IMG/VR virus record: IMGVR_UViG_3300020473_000013
Coordinates: 124,001 to 188,000 of that record
Strand: one strand, 5' to 3'
Origin: a virus
Length of the DNA: 64,000 nucleotides
The position numbers and the translations under genes are program-made. This document shows positions 23,770-34,100 of the stretch, one piece after another (the stretch's first letter is position 1; every line of letters begins with the position of its first letter). The notes below the pieces were generated by a model that was given only the letters and a program-made list of their open reading frames with translations, made no database searches and had not been told where the DNA came from.

Positions 23770-24660
23770 ATGAGCAGCATGAATCATTCCCGCAGCGTCG
23801 TGGACTCTATGGTGTCCGACCTGCGTAAGGCCCGCAAGCCGCACATCAACATCGTGGACATCGCTCGCACGTCCAACGAAGGCTTCGCTCGCGTCACTGC
23901 CTCGGTAACTCACACCTCCGCCAGTCGTCAGGATCACAGCCAGGTGCTGTCCGCTCTGAGCGAGAAGTTGGGTGCCAAGGTTCGCCCCATCGAGGGTTCC
24001 TTCCATGCTGTGGCAGGAAACAGCGTAGGAGACACTATCAGCGGTATCGTGACCTCCAACCCGGAAGTCGTCGCCTATGACGAGAACATCGCCGAAGGCT
24101 TCAAAGCCATCGCAGGCAACATGTTCATGGATGACGAGGAACAGCTCTGGGCCCTGCGCAAGACTGAGGCAGGTGACCTGCTGGTCAAGAGCCGCGGCAA
24201 GGAAGATGCCGACATCATTTCCGACCTGATGACCTCCCTGTCCAGCGCGGACGTTGGCACCATGGCGTTCGAGGCTCAGGCCAGCGCTCAGCGTGACGAA
24301 GGTATCCGCTGCGGTCTCCAAGGTGGCGACTTCATCACCTTCGTGAACCCCGAGACCGAAGACGTGCAATTCGGTGCCGTGGTGGCCTCCGTGTGCGATG
24401 ATACGGGTCGCGAGACTGGTAATGTGGTCGTGCAGTCCGTCGAGGCGTCCTCCAAGCCGGTCATGATCGACCGTCAGATGACTCTCGGCAAGTTCGATGA
24501 TGTGGACTTCGACGACACGGGTCTGGTGGATGACAACGTGGCCGAGGCCAGTGCGCATACTCTGGACTTCATCGCCTCCTACTACCAGCGTCTGTTCCAG
24601 CGCGATCCGAGCTACTACGAGAAGTTCATGGAGCGCTGGATGGCCCACACCTTCGGCTAA
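23770..24660 (+). CDS. Candidate abundant virion protein, 296 residues
   Basis: It has its own leader, a good AGGAG site and a terminator, and its codons are strongly biased (CTG, GGC, CGC, AAG), all signs of high expression. The protein is acidic, mixed alpha/beta, with DDVDFDDTGLVDDN (about 239-252) and an aromatic C-terminal helix ending WMAHTFG. Its size and setting suit a capsid, decoration or tail-tube-like protein, but I find no family signature. Mass spectrometry of particles would settle it. Confidence 0.6.
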   Translation: MSSMNHSRSVVDSMVSDLRKARKPHINIVDIARTSNEGFARVTASVTHTSASRQDHSQVLSALSEKLGAKVRPIEGSFHAVAGNSVGDTISGIVTSNPEVVAYDENIAEGFKAIAGNMFMDDEEQLWALRKTEAGDLLVKSRGKEDADIISDLMTSLSSADVGTMAFEAQASAQRDEGIRCGLQGGDFITFVNPETEDVQFGAVVASVCDDTGRETGNVVVQSVEASSKPVMIDRQMTLGKFDDVDFDDTGLVDDNVAEASAHTLDFIASYYQRLFQRDPSYYEKFMERWMAHTFG

Positions 24661-24675
24661 TCTGGTTCAAGGTCA

Positions 24676-24700
24676 AAGGGCGCATCTTGTGTGCGCCCTT
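24676..24700 (+). terminator. Hairpin terminator
   Basis: AAGGGCGCA and TGCGCCCTT form a perfect nine-base-pair stem with a seven-base loop. The T-tract is short (TTAT). It probably terminates or stabilises the abundant upstream message. Confidence 0.65.
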
Positions 24701-24719
24701 ATCCGCCTAGGAGGCAAGT

Positions 24720-25463
24720 ATGCGTGTAGAGATACCGATGCAGGTTTCTGAGTCCGCGGCAGTTCGCACTGTCAAGAATCCCGAACTGCAGGAGAAGTCT
24801 ACGATTCCCACAATCAAGCAAGCTGAGAAAGAGAAGCTGGCGCGCCAGAAGGCAAACGCTCGCATCCTGTTCGGCTCACGCTGGGAATCCATCTTCAACG
24901 GTCTCAAGGACTTCGAGTCCAAGCCCGAGCTTGTTATTCCGTGCGCCAGCAAGTTACTCCAGGTTCTGGACAAGGCGGACGGTGACAAGCTGGAGAAATT
25001 CGCCGAGTTCAAGGCGATCAAGTCATTCGTCAAATCTGTGGAAAAGCTGGTCGATGCAAAGACTATGAAGGAGCTTTTCGCTGCGTCCAATACGCTGCGC
25101 TTGCCGAAGCCCCTGCAGTCCATCCACGACTCGTTCCCGCAGTGGGGAATGAAGCAGAACTCCAAGTACACTCCGACGGTGAAGCTGGGTTCCGCACACG
25201 GCGACGAGCTGCGCAAGCTGGAGTACATCAAGGAATCCAAGGCCCACTTTATCCAGCACATCAAGGATGGACTGATGCGAAATCATTCCTACTTGAAGCT
25301 GGAGATCAAGAACAGCAAGATGGACGATCCTTCCGGGAAGGGCAAGATCGAAGTGGCCTCGTTCTACCTGACTAACGGCAGTAAATCTGCTCTGGTCGGA
25401 CGATGGCAGCGCGGTGGCCAAGGCTGGCATTACGATCGGTTGCCTAAGTCCATCGCACGCTAA
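24720..25463 (+). CDS. Hypothetical protein, 247 residues
   Basis: Begins after TAGGAGG. Basic and mostly helical, Lys-rich throughout, with a beta-like C-terminal end (VASFYLTNG at about 215-223, then GRWQRGGQGWHY). No family is recognised. It precedes two Lys-rich proteins of unknown role and an HNH endonuclease, an order that could belong to DNA packaging or head assembly, but nothing diagnostic is seen. Confidence 0.65.
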   Translation: MRVEIPMQVSESAAVRTVKNPELQEKSTIPTIKQAEKEKLARQKANARILFGSRWESIFNGLKDFESKPELVIPCASKLLQVLDKADGDKLEKFAEFKAIKSFVKSVEKLVDAKTMKELFAASNTLRLPKPLQSIHDSFPQWGMKQNSKYTPTVKLGSAHGDELRKLEYIKESKAHFIQHIKDGLMRNHSYLKLEIKNSKMDDPSGKGKIEVASFYLTNGSKSALVGRWQRGGQGWHYDRLPKSIAR

Positions 25464-25475
25464 CAGGAGTTCGTC

Positions 25476-26444
25476 ATGGCCCGCAGCAGAGGTATTAGAG
25501 AAGTCGATGTTTCCGGCGGCGGGCACATCGACGATCGTGGTCGGCATATCAACACAGACATTCCCCAGGAAGCTCGTGGCAAAGGCTCAACCGGGAAGTC
25601 GAATGCCAAGAAACGCCTCAAGCAGTCTCAGTCCAAGGCTAAGAAGAGGCAGGACGAGATTCAGGAGGAGCTGGACAGCGAGAAGCCTAAGAAGAAAAAG
25701 CGCGCCAAGAAAGACAGGGAAGAGGACGTTAACGACTTGAGCGCCGCCGTCCAGAAAAAGAAGTCGAAGAAAACCAAGACTAAGCCGTCCAAACCTAAAT
25801 CGAAACACGCTGAGGAAGACGGCACTCCCAAGAAGAAAAAGAAAAAGAAAAAGAAGACCGTCGGTGAGCTGTTAGAAGAAGGAAAGACGGAGCAAGCTCG
25901 CAAGAAGGTAAATAAGCTGGCCTCCAAGGCAGTTGCTATATCGGGCGATGTTGAGCCTGTGGTCGAGGAAGCGCAGCCTGTTAGCGGGCACTACGTTCGT
26001 TCCGGAGGTAACTCGGAAGCGGACTTCCTCGATGAGTACCACCACATCTACGGTACTCTGGGCTCCATCATCCGCAAGTTGGAAGATCGGATGACGGATG
26101 GTGACGCTCAAGTGAGCAGCAAGGATGTCTATGCTCTGATGACCATGTACAGTCAGATGCGTGAGACCATTGCTGACATGCGCTCCATCAAGGACATGAA
26201 CGATCAGGCTGAGGACCTGGCCCAGCAAGTGTTCGACCCTGCGGCCAAGAGTTCCGGCGAAGCCCTTGTTAGCCTCTACTTCAAGGTCACCACGGACATT
26301 CGCCAGAAGGTCAGTGATCCTTCTACCGTAGAGGAGCTTATCGCCACTCTCAAGGTGGACGTTGCTGATCAGGCGAGCAATCTCCAACAGCAATTCGACA
26401 TCGCACGTTCCCGCATCGTGGACGTCCTGAACGGAGGACGCTAG
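25476..26444 (+). CDS. Lys-rich protein with helical C-terminal domain
   Basis: 322 residues. Residues about 30-150 are a very basic, low-complexity stretch including nine consecutive lysines. The rest (about 175-322) is a helical, acidic domain. The A-rich coding of the lysine run is a possible slippage site. Basic low-complexity plus helical body could suit a DNA-binding, scaffold or terminase-related role. I do not recognise it. AGGAG precedes the ATG, and the HNH gene starts at the next base after its stop. Confidence 0.65.
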   Translation: MARSRGIREVDVSGGGHIDDRGRHINTDIPQEARGKGSTGKSNAKKRLKQSQSKAKKRQDEIQEELDSEKPKKKKRAKKDREEDVNDLSAAVQKKKSKKTKTKPSKPKSKHAEEDGTPKKKKKKKKKTVGELLEEGKTEQARKKVNKLASKAVAISGDVEPVVEEAQPVSGHYVRSGGNSEADFLDEYHHIYGTLGSIIRKLEDRMTDGDAQVSSKDVYALMTMYSQMRETIADMRSIKDMNDQAEDLAQQVFDPAAKSSGEALVSLYFKVTTDIRQKVSDPSTVEELIATLKVDVADQASNLQQQFDIARSRIVDVLNGGR

Positions 26445-26771
26445 ATGGCTAAACGTGTGAAAGTAGGACCTCCCAAGGTGGGAGCGAAGACAGTAGCCAA
26501 GGTGCGGCGCACACGGCAACAAGCGTATGGTTCGCGTCAGGACTGGGGAGAGATTTCCGCTGCCGTCAAACGGCGCGATGGTCATAAGTGTCGCAAGTGT
26601 CCGGCCACCGACTACCTGCAGGTGGACCACATCATCCCTGTTCACAAAGGAGGGAGAACGATTATGTCCAACCTGTGGACTTTATGCGACCTGTGCCATT
26701 CCAAGCGACCAGGCCACAAGCGAGCCAAACACCTTATCCTTCACAAACGCAACGCTGAGAGAAAACGATGA
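26445..26771 (+). CDS. HNH endonuclease
   Basis: 108 residues. A basic N-terminus is followed by CRKC (about 49-52), VDHIIPVHKGG (about 60-70), the Asn in MSNLW and CDLCH (about 81-85), the full zinc-bound HNH pattern. Phage HNH proteins either aid packaging with terminase or act as homing endonucleases. This one lies inside an operon, in frame order and overlapping the next gene by ATGA, so it looks resident rather than invasive. GGAGG lies upstream of the ATG. Confidence 0.85.
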   Translation: MAKRVKVGPPKVGAKTVAKVRRTRQQAYGSRQDWGEISAAVKRRDGHKCRKCPATDYLQVDHIIPVHKGGRTIMSNLWTLCDLCHSKRPGHKRAKHLILHKRNAERKR

Positions 26772-27547
26772 AACTCAGTGTATCCAGCAAGCTGACCCTG
26801 TTGTTCCGCGAGCTGGGTGTTCCCGCCCGTGGCGAATTGAAAAATTCCTTTCCCACAGTGGTGAGTAGCGATTACCTTCCCGTATGGCAGGAGTTCATCA
26901 AGACTCGCGCCATCACCGACCTTATGCGAGCATTCGGTAAAGACGGGCTTGGGCGCTACTACGTTTGTGCGGCTTTCGTGTCTTACGTTGAGAGCCTCGA
27001 CCCAAAGGCTGTGGCCTCGAAGGTCAACCTCCTCAACTCCGCCGACTTCTATCGCCCATCCTCATCGTACCGGAAGATGACCGACTACCTCAACAGGAAG
27101 CGCATCATTTCCTCGTTGAACCTAAGCCGGTATTCCCACAAGTACGATATGAGTGCAGATCACTCCGATTGGCTGCGAGCCCTTATGTACCCGAAGTGCT
27201 CCGGCATCGCCATCTACAAAGTTCAAGGCAGGCAACCATTTGACAAGCTGATCCACTCGTTGGTGCCCACGCTTTTCAAGTCTGTTCCGTACGAACTGCG
27301 TAGGGAGGTAAATGGCAAGACCCGGAAAGTGCTGCGCGCCGAGGAGCAGATCGCCTCCAGCTTGGGCTGGTTTTCGTTATTGGAAGATGATGATGTGTCC
27401 CTGCACATGGCACGGGCTCAGTACGGTACCGTCATCTTCAAGTACCAGATCAAGTCAGAGGTAGTCGTATTTCACGGAGCCAAACCCGTGAATAAGGCGG
27501 AAAAGGACCTCAGAAAGCGCCATGAGCGGGCTATCATCCTGCCCTAA
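26768..27547 (+). CDS. Hypothetical protein, 259 residues
   Basis: Coupled to the HNH gene by an ATGA overlap. Basic, mixed alpha/beta, with no motif I can name. It is the last gene before a TGTAAACT element, which suggests the transcription unit ends about here. Confidence 0.65.
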   Translation: MKLSVSSKLTLLFRELGVPARGELKNSFPTVVSSDYLPVWQEFIKTRAITDLMRAFGKDGLGRYYVCAAFVSYVESLDPKAVASKVNLLNSADFYRPSSSYRKMTDYLNRKRIISSLNLSRYSHKYDMSADHSDWLRALMYPKCSGIAIYKVQGRQPFDKLIHSLVPTLFKSVPYELRREVNGKTRKVLRAEEQIASSLGWFSLLEDDDVSLHMARAQYGTVIFKYQIKSEVVVFHGAKPVNKAEKDLRKRHERAIILP

Positions 27548-27550
27548 CAG

Positions 27551-27558
27551 TGTAAACT
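27551..27558 (+). promoter_or_regulatory. TGTAAACT, weaker member of the boundary motif
   Basis: It starts three bases after a stop codon and 33 bases before the next ATG. It matches the first six bases of the octamer. The gap is only 36 bases long, and the position relative to the start equals that of the strong copies. Confidence 0.4.
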
Positions 27559-27583
27559 ACGTGTACAGTCCAAGAGGTGTACC

Positions 27584-28099
27584 ATGCAAATGAGCCTAAC
27601 CGATGCCATTGAGAGCATCGCTGGGACATCAGAATTGGCGGACGCCATCATCGCCCGGCGGTTTGGCGATATGGAGTCGTTGTCTGCGTCCCAGAGTACC
27701 ACCACGTTGACCGACGATCAGTACCAGGACATCATCGACGATATTCTGGCTAATCGGTTCGACACCAAGAACTCCGATGGCGCTCGCCAGCTTATGCTGG
27801 TTGTGTTGCGGTTGCTCGACGAGCTTTCTTCTGCGCAGGACCGCGATCAGGGTGAGGAGAAGGATCACGATACGGAGGTCGACGAGCGCAACATGGAGAA
27901 ACTCGCCCAGTTTCGCGAGGCTATCCAAGGCGCACGTATCGGGGACCTCCGCTGTTACTACACGGATTCCCTTTTCAAGGGCATGAAGCAGGAAACGCGG
28001 AGTTTGGTGGCACAGGCTCTTGTGGAGTACAGCCACTCGCTCGACAAGGAGCCAGATCGTCTCTGGGTCTCACTCATGCAAAACAATGGCATCATGTAG
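27584..28099 (+). CDS. Acidic helical protein, 171 residues
   Basis: Starts after AAGAGGTG. Predicted all-helical and acidic, with a charged linker (about 85-105). No family is recognised. It lies 11 bases before the giant SNF2-type gene and could be its partner or regulator by position. Confidence 0.65.
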   Translation: MQMSLTDAIESIAGTSELADAIIARRFGDMESLSASQSTTTLTDDQYQDIIDDILANRFDTKNSDGARQLMLVVLRLLDELSSAQDRDQGEEKDHDTEVDERNMEKLAQFREAIQGARIGDLRCYYTDSLFKGMKQETRSLVAQALVEYSHSLDKEPDRLWVSLMQNNGIM

Positions 28100-28110
28100 G
28101 AGCCGAATCT

Positions 28111-31100
28111 ATGGGTACTCAATTTGAGGAAGACCTCAAAAAGGTCCATCAGACGTTGAACGAGGGAGAGGCCGGTGCTGGTCCTATCGCTCCTGCCGTC
28201 GCTACGTCCGAAGGCTTCAAGCCTTCCGTGTTCAGTTCTCTCGCTGCCGCCTCCGATGAAGATGGCGCTGGCGACTCCATTATTTCCTCGCAGCTCGTTC
28301 GTGTGAACCTTCCCAAGGAACGCATGTCAGCTTACGAGGACTTCTTCTTTCCGAAGCGCACGGCTCAGTTCCTGCCGCTGATCGACGAACTCGCTACCAT
28401 CTCAGCCCGCACCAGTGGGTTTTTCGCGCTTCTGCGGTTCTGCCTGGCTAATGCTCGTCGTCTGGCCGCTCTCGACAAGACGGAGCGTGCTGCTGCCGTC
28501 AATCGCGAGGCTGAGCGCATCCTGAAGAACGTCTCCAGCTCCGACAAGTCGGATAGCGTGGGTGAGTTCCTCGACATCATGAACGCGGGTAACAGCCACG
28601 TCATCGTTCCGTCGGATCGCTATGATAGCGGACTGGACATCCAGTTCATCGGCTCTCCTGCTGCTCCTTCCTCTGCCGTTTCCACCAAGGTTCCGACGCT
28701 CAGCCTCCCGTACGGTGAGTACAGCGTGATCGACCTGCTACCTCGCGGCAAGGCCAACGACTCTCGGTACGAGTACGAGTATCTGGAAGCCTACGCGACC
28801 GAGTTGTCGCAAGCGTGTGTCAAGGTCGGCGAGGAAGTCCTCAAGCTGATCCTTGGGGAACAGGCCACCTCCTATACCGACGCCGGCAAGCGTGTGGTTC
28901 GGACATTACCTCTGAACTTCGACTTCCAGCAGATCAACCACATGTTCTTCGACCACACGGGTATCATCCTGACTGTGGACTTCATGGAGAACATCAACTC
29001 CGACGTGGCCAAGCACTTCGGAGAGTTCCTGAGTGCGAACGTCATCCGTACGCCCAAGAACAACCTGATCCGCGAAGTCCAGAATCGCATGGATCGGAAT
29101 GCACGTGAGGCCGAGGACCCGGATAACCCTGCGCCAGTCGCTCCCGACTTCATCGAGAAGATCATGACTCGGGAAGGCATGGCGCTGAGCCAGGTGCTGT
29201 CGTTCTCCTTCACCATCAACCTGCCGTCCGACATCGCGCACTACATCACGCAGGCTGAGGAAGGTGAGCGTCCGTCCCTCCTGTCGCTTCACAACTGGGC
29301 TAGCATCTGGACCCGCCGTCACATGCGCCGCAAGGGTGCGCGTACTCAGGGCGGTCGCATCAAACGCTCCGAAATGCCCAAGTTCGTGCTGCCTCTGTCC
29401 AAGGCGCAGCGTGCGACCGAGGTGCGTACCGAGAACGGCTTCCACGTCGAACCTGGTAAGGGCGACGACCACAACGTCTTCATCGCTCCGTCTGGTGCGC
29501 TCCAGTTCGCTCCGCCTACCGAGGCTAAGGACGCGATCAAGGAGAACCTGGACAACTACGAGCGGGACATGGAGGAGTACCTGAACTTCTGCTTCGAGCA
29601 TGGGTTCCCGGTACAGAAAGGCGCTACTCTCCCGCGCGAGGTTGTGGTTGATCGTGCTGACCCTGCTCTTGCCAAGCAGTTCACCGAGCTGCACAACAAG
29701 GTCCACCGGTACAACGGCAAGCTCCTGTCCTACGACTGGGATTACAACAACATCATCACCGCGAACGCTCAGAACCCGACCTCGATCGTGGCTAACGACA
29801 TGGTCGGTGCGGCCACTGTGGACTCGCTCACCTTGGCTGATTATCTGGGCTTCAACTTCGCCGAGGAAGGTGAGCAGCCTATCCGTAAAGGCTTTGGCGA
29901 CTCTCTGGTGCTGCTGACCAACACCACGCTGGAGAAAGATGGCCGTGCCTCTGACGTGGTGGGCACTACCTCAGACCCGACCATATTCCTGAAGTCAGGC
30001 GGTATCGCTTCCGACCTCCTTAGCTTCTACGCCTACTGTTGGGCTCAGGAGCGTGTACCTGGTCTGCAAGACCTCGTCACCGAAGCGATGAAAGAACTCG
30101 GCCTCAGCGAGCTTGGGACCTTCGACGCTACCCAGCTCTCTGGCATGGTCAGCCCGGGTGGTAGTGTCGCCGAGTCTTACACCAACACCGTCACCGATAT
30201 TCAGCGGTTCATCACCAGTGCGCTCAACCAGACAATGCTGCACTGTGCTGGCGGTCCTATGTTCCGTCAGATGATCGCGGATGAGAACGAGGGTGCCAGC
30301 TACGGGGAAATCGAGGAGCAGATGCGCGAGCATCCGCACTACTTCAACCCTGTCAATAGTCCTGCGGCCGACTTCGGCAACCTCTACAACTACGTCGGCG
30401 GCATGGTCTTCAAGCTGGCAATGGAGCACCTAACCAAGGTCGAGCTGAAGGACCTGTTCAGCATCGAGCCTCCGGTTCAGGCCAACGCCTACAACACGCT
30501 GAGCAAGCCGAACTTCTCATCCGTGTCCAAGCGTATCATGCCTCTCGCGGTCCTGTTCAGCAAGTACGTGCCGAACGCCGAGCAGATTCTTCGCGAAGCC
30601 GATGAAATGATGGAGGCCAATCGGGCTGACGACTCACTGGACGAGAGCGACATTCGCGTATCCGGTGCTGTGGACGGCGCCCAGATGTTCCCGCACCAAG
30701 TGCGCGCACATCAGAGTCTCCGTAAGCGTCCCAAGTTCTCCATCCTCGACATCGCACCTGGCGGCGGTAAGACTACGCTCGGTGTTACCGACATTGGTTC
30801 GATGGTCACCGAACTCAATGAGATCGGCGGCAAGAACGTCAAGCCCATCATCCTGTGTCCGGACGGCCTGATTAAGAACTGGGTCGATGACATGAAAATC
30901 TTTACCGGGACCAAGTGGAACATGATCCCGGTGAACAAGCACGTCATCAATCGGTGGGGCTATGAGAAGCTGGAGGAACTGATCCGTGAGGCGCCGGTGA
31001 ATACCATCGTCGTTTGTGGATTCAACTTCCTGACCTCTCGGCGCGAGACTGTGGTGTTCGGCACCCATAGTTCTCGCGTGTCCAACAACCTTGAGTTCAT

Positions 31101-34100
31101 GAAGCGGTTTGCCTTCGATTATATCTGCATCGACGAATCGCACAAGCTCAAGAATAAGAACTCTCAACGCCACAAGACCATCAAGCAGCTCACCACTGCT
31201 TCCCACGTGCGGTTCATCCGCCTCGCCACTGGTACGCTCATCAGCAACCGTGTGGATGACATCGTGGGTCAAGCCAGCCTGTGCAACGGCCACATCTTCC
31301 GCGACGGTGAAGTGTCCAACGCCTCAGTCGCTGATTCTGTGGAGCGCCGCATCGAAATGAACGGCGATGAGGTTCCTGTCTGGGAAGTGGACAGCCCTCA
31401 GCGTGCTCGCCAGAAGCTCAGCCGTTACGCCTCGGTCATCACGATGAAGAAGAAGGAGTGGGCCTTCATGTTGCCTTCTCCTATCGAGACTTTCATCGCG
31501 GTGCCTATGGTCCCGTCCGATGACGGTAACGCTAGTCCCGAGGACATTCAGCTCGGCGAAATGCACAAGCAGCTCTACGATGCGGTGTTGCAGGAGTCAG
31601 TCGAGGAACTGGAGCAGCTTCTCAAGAAGGCCAAGTCTCGTCGCAGCGCGGGTGAGGATGACGAGGACGAAGGCGGCGAGGATGAAGGTGCCAGCGAAGG
31701 TAACATGGAGATGGAGGAGAACGAAGAACTCTCCATGCTCAATGCTGCTGAGCTCCGTCCTTATCTGGCTCGTATCGAGCGCCTCGTTACCAACCCGATG
31801 GCCGATCCTCTGGCTCCGGACATCTTCGGTGCTGCCGGTGTTCAGGACTACCACTCCACCAAGGCGCGCTACATCGCCAATCGGATCGACAAGCACTTCA
31901 ATCCTGAGAAGTGGAGTAAGGACAAGGTCTACAAGGAGTACACGCTCCTCGAACACAACGGCAAGCTGTACCTCAGCCGTAAGCTCGACAAGTCCACGTC
32001 TACTCCTGGCGACCTTCCCGAGACGACTCGCGGCAAGTCTCCTGAGGAGGATACGGAGACCTGGAAGGAAGAACCTGAAGGCAAGGTCATCGTCTTCTGC
32101 CGTTACACCAACAGCGTCAATGGTGTGTTCGCCGCGCTTCCCGAGCACTACAAGCGTATTGCCGTGAAGTTCACTGGCGAAGAAGACGACAAGTGGGGCA
32201 ATCTGGATTCGTTCCTGAACGATCCCAAGACCAAGATTCTGGTCGCCAACGAAATGGGTATCGCGGAAGGTCACAACATGCAGTTGGCCTCTCGCATCAT
32301 CCGTGTCGAAAGTCCGTGGGCGCCCGGCGATCTGGACCAGTCGTCCTCGCGTATCTTCCGTCCTGATCCAAGCGCTCAGAAGGACATGGTGAAGAACGGT
32401 AAGCCCGGCGAGCTGTCGCGTGAAGCGATCTTCCTCGATTGGATTCTCTGCGATTCTACGATGGAGGTTGCCAAACAGGCTCGACTCATCGCCAAAATCT
32501 TCAACAAGGCGCGGTTCGACGAGGCGGAGAACGAGACCTACAACGACGTCCTCAGCGAGTTTGAGCTGGACGAGATTCGGATGAGCCTCGACACTCTGCG
32601 TTCGCGTGCGTCACTGGAAGACTTTAGCGAGTACGTGGAAGCCTACGCTACCCTGAACGGGATTCAGCGTGAGGAGTTCCATGAAATGCGGGTCAACATG
32701 GATCACACCATGAAGGACCTGGAAGCGCAGCCTGAGGTTCCTGGGTCTGCGAAAATCCAGACTCCTTTCGTGTCGAACCAGAAGCCGGAAGACCCGGAAG
32801 GGCTACAGCTCGTCTCTCTGCGTAACATGCTCCGCAACGAGCAGCACCGTGAATTGGCGCAGGACCCGACGAAGCTGGAAGGCATGCCTGTCGTCACCGA
32901 CCTCGGTAAAGGCCGTATCGCTAAGGTGCGCGTGCGCTATCTCAAGCGTGCTGTCCTTGACGAGGAAGGACACCCGGTCAAGACTCGCGGTGGCTCCATT
33001 AAGAAGGAGGACGTGCTGGACGGTCAAGGACGTAAGGTCGTCGATCCTGACAACCCGATCGTCAGCTTCGTGGTGAAGCAGGCAGGCACTAACGAGATTC
33101 TTCCTTCGTTCAGTGACACAGGTGTGGTGTTCATGCCTACCAAGCTGGATGCCAAGACTGCGAAGCGCGACTTCCACGTTAACAACCTCCGTACCACCAA
33201 GACAGAGGAGCGAAAAGCCCAACGTCAGGCGGAGTCTGCCCGCGAGGCCGAACGTAAGCGTGAGCGCACTGCTGAGGAGGAACGTCGCAAGGAAGAGGAA
33301 CGTGAGCTGGTACGCGAGGAGCGTCGTCGTCGCAAGATGAAGAAGGAGGCGGAAGCTCGCAAGGAAGCCGCGAAGGACGGACGTAAGCGCCGCAAGAACC
33401 TGGAGGAAGGCCAGCCGGTCAACAAAGGGATCAAGCGCGTTAAGGACGTGCCTCCTATTAAGCGGGGCCGCATGGATGAGCAGGACGAGGACATGTCCAT
33501 CACCTTACATCCTGCGTACTTCCACGGGTACCTTACTCTTGAACTCAAGGGCGATGCTGCGGATGCCAAGCGCCTCAAGAAGTTCGGCTTTAAGCCTACA
33601 GGCCCGTACGCCTACGTGACGGCGGACCGGTACAGCCGCTTCGATAAGGTTCTTGATTACCTTGAGGATCACTTCCAGCTCTCCAACGCTAGTATAGGGC
33701 GTCTGGATGAGATTCAGGATGCGTTCGAGGAAGGACCCAAAGGCGTCTACCGCATGGAGCTCGCTCCGCAACGGTCACTGCCGTACTTCTTCGCAACTCG
33801 GAAGCGGCCCGTCCAAAAGCGTAACGAGATTCGCCCGTACCCAATCGTCATGCCTAATGAGCTGCAGGTAGCCGTCGATCTCAAGACGAACCCTGCAATT
33901 CGCAAGCATGTCGGGAAAGCGGTGCCGGGCGCAGCGACCAAGTGGCAGCAAAGCGATGGTCACCTCCTGTACTTCGCCTCCGCCAAGAAGGACCTGCGTG
34001 CTAAGGTGCGCGACCTCAAGAAGGCCGGGTTCACTATCGAGAACGAGGCAGAACTCAGTAAGGAGATAACCAGCATTCGTTTCCGCGCTTCTTCCAACAA

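Noticed and set aside
26445-26771. HNH gene as an invading homing element
   Set aside because: It is embedded with start/stop overlaps in an operon and interrupts no gene.
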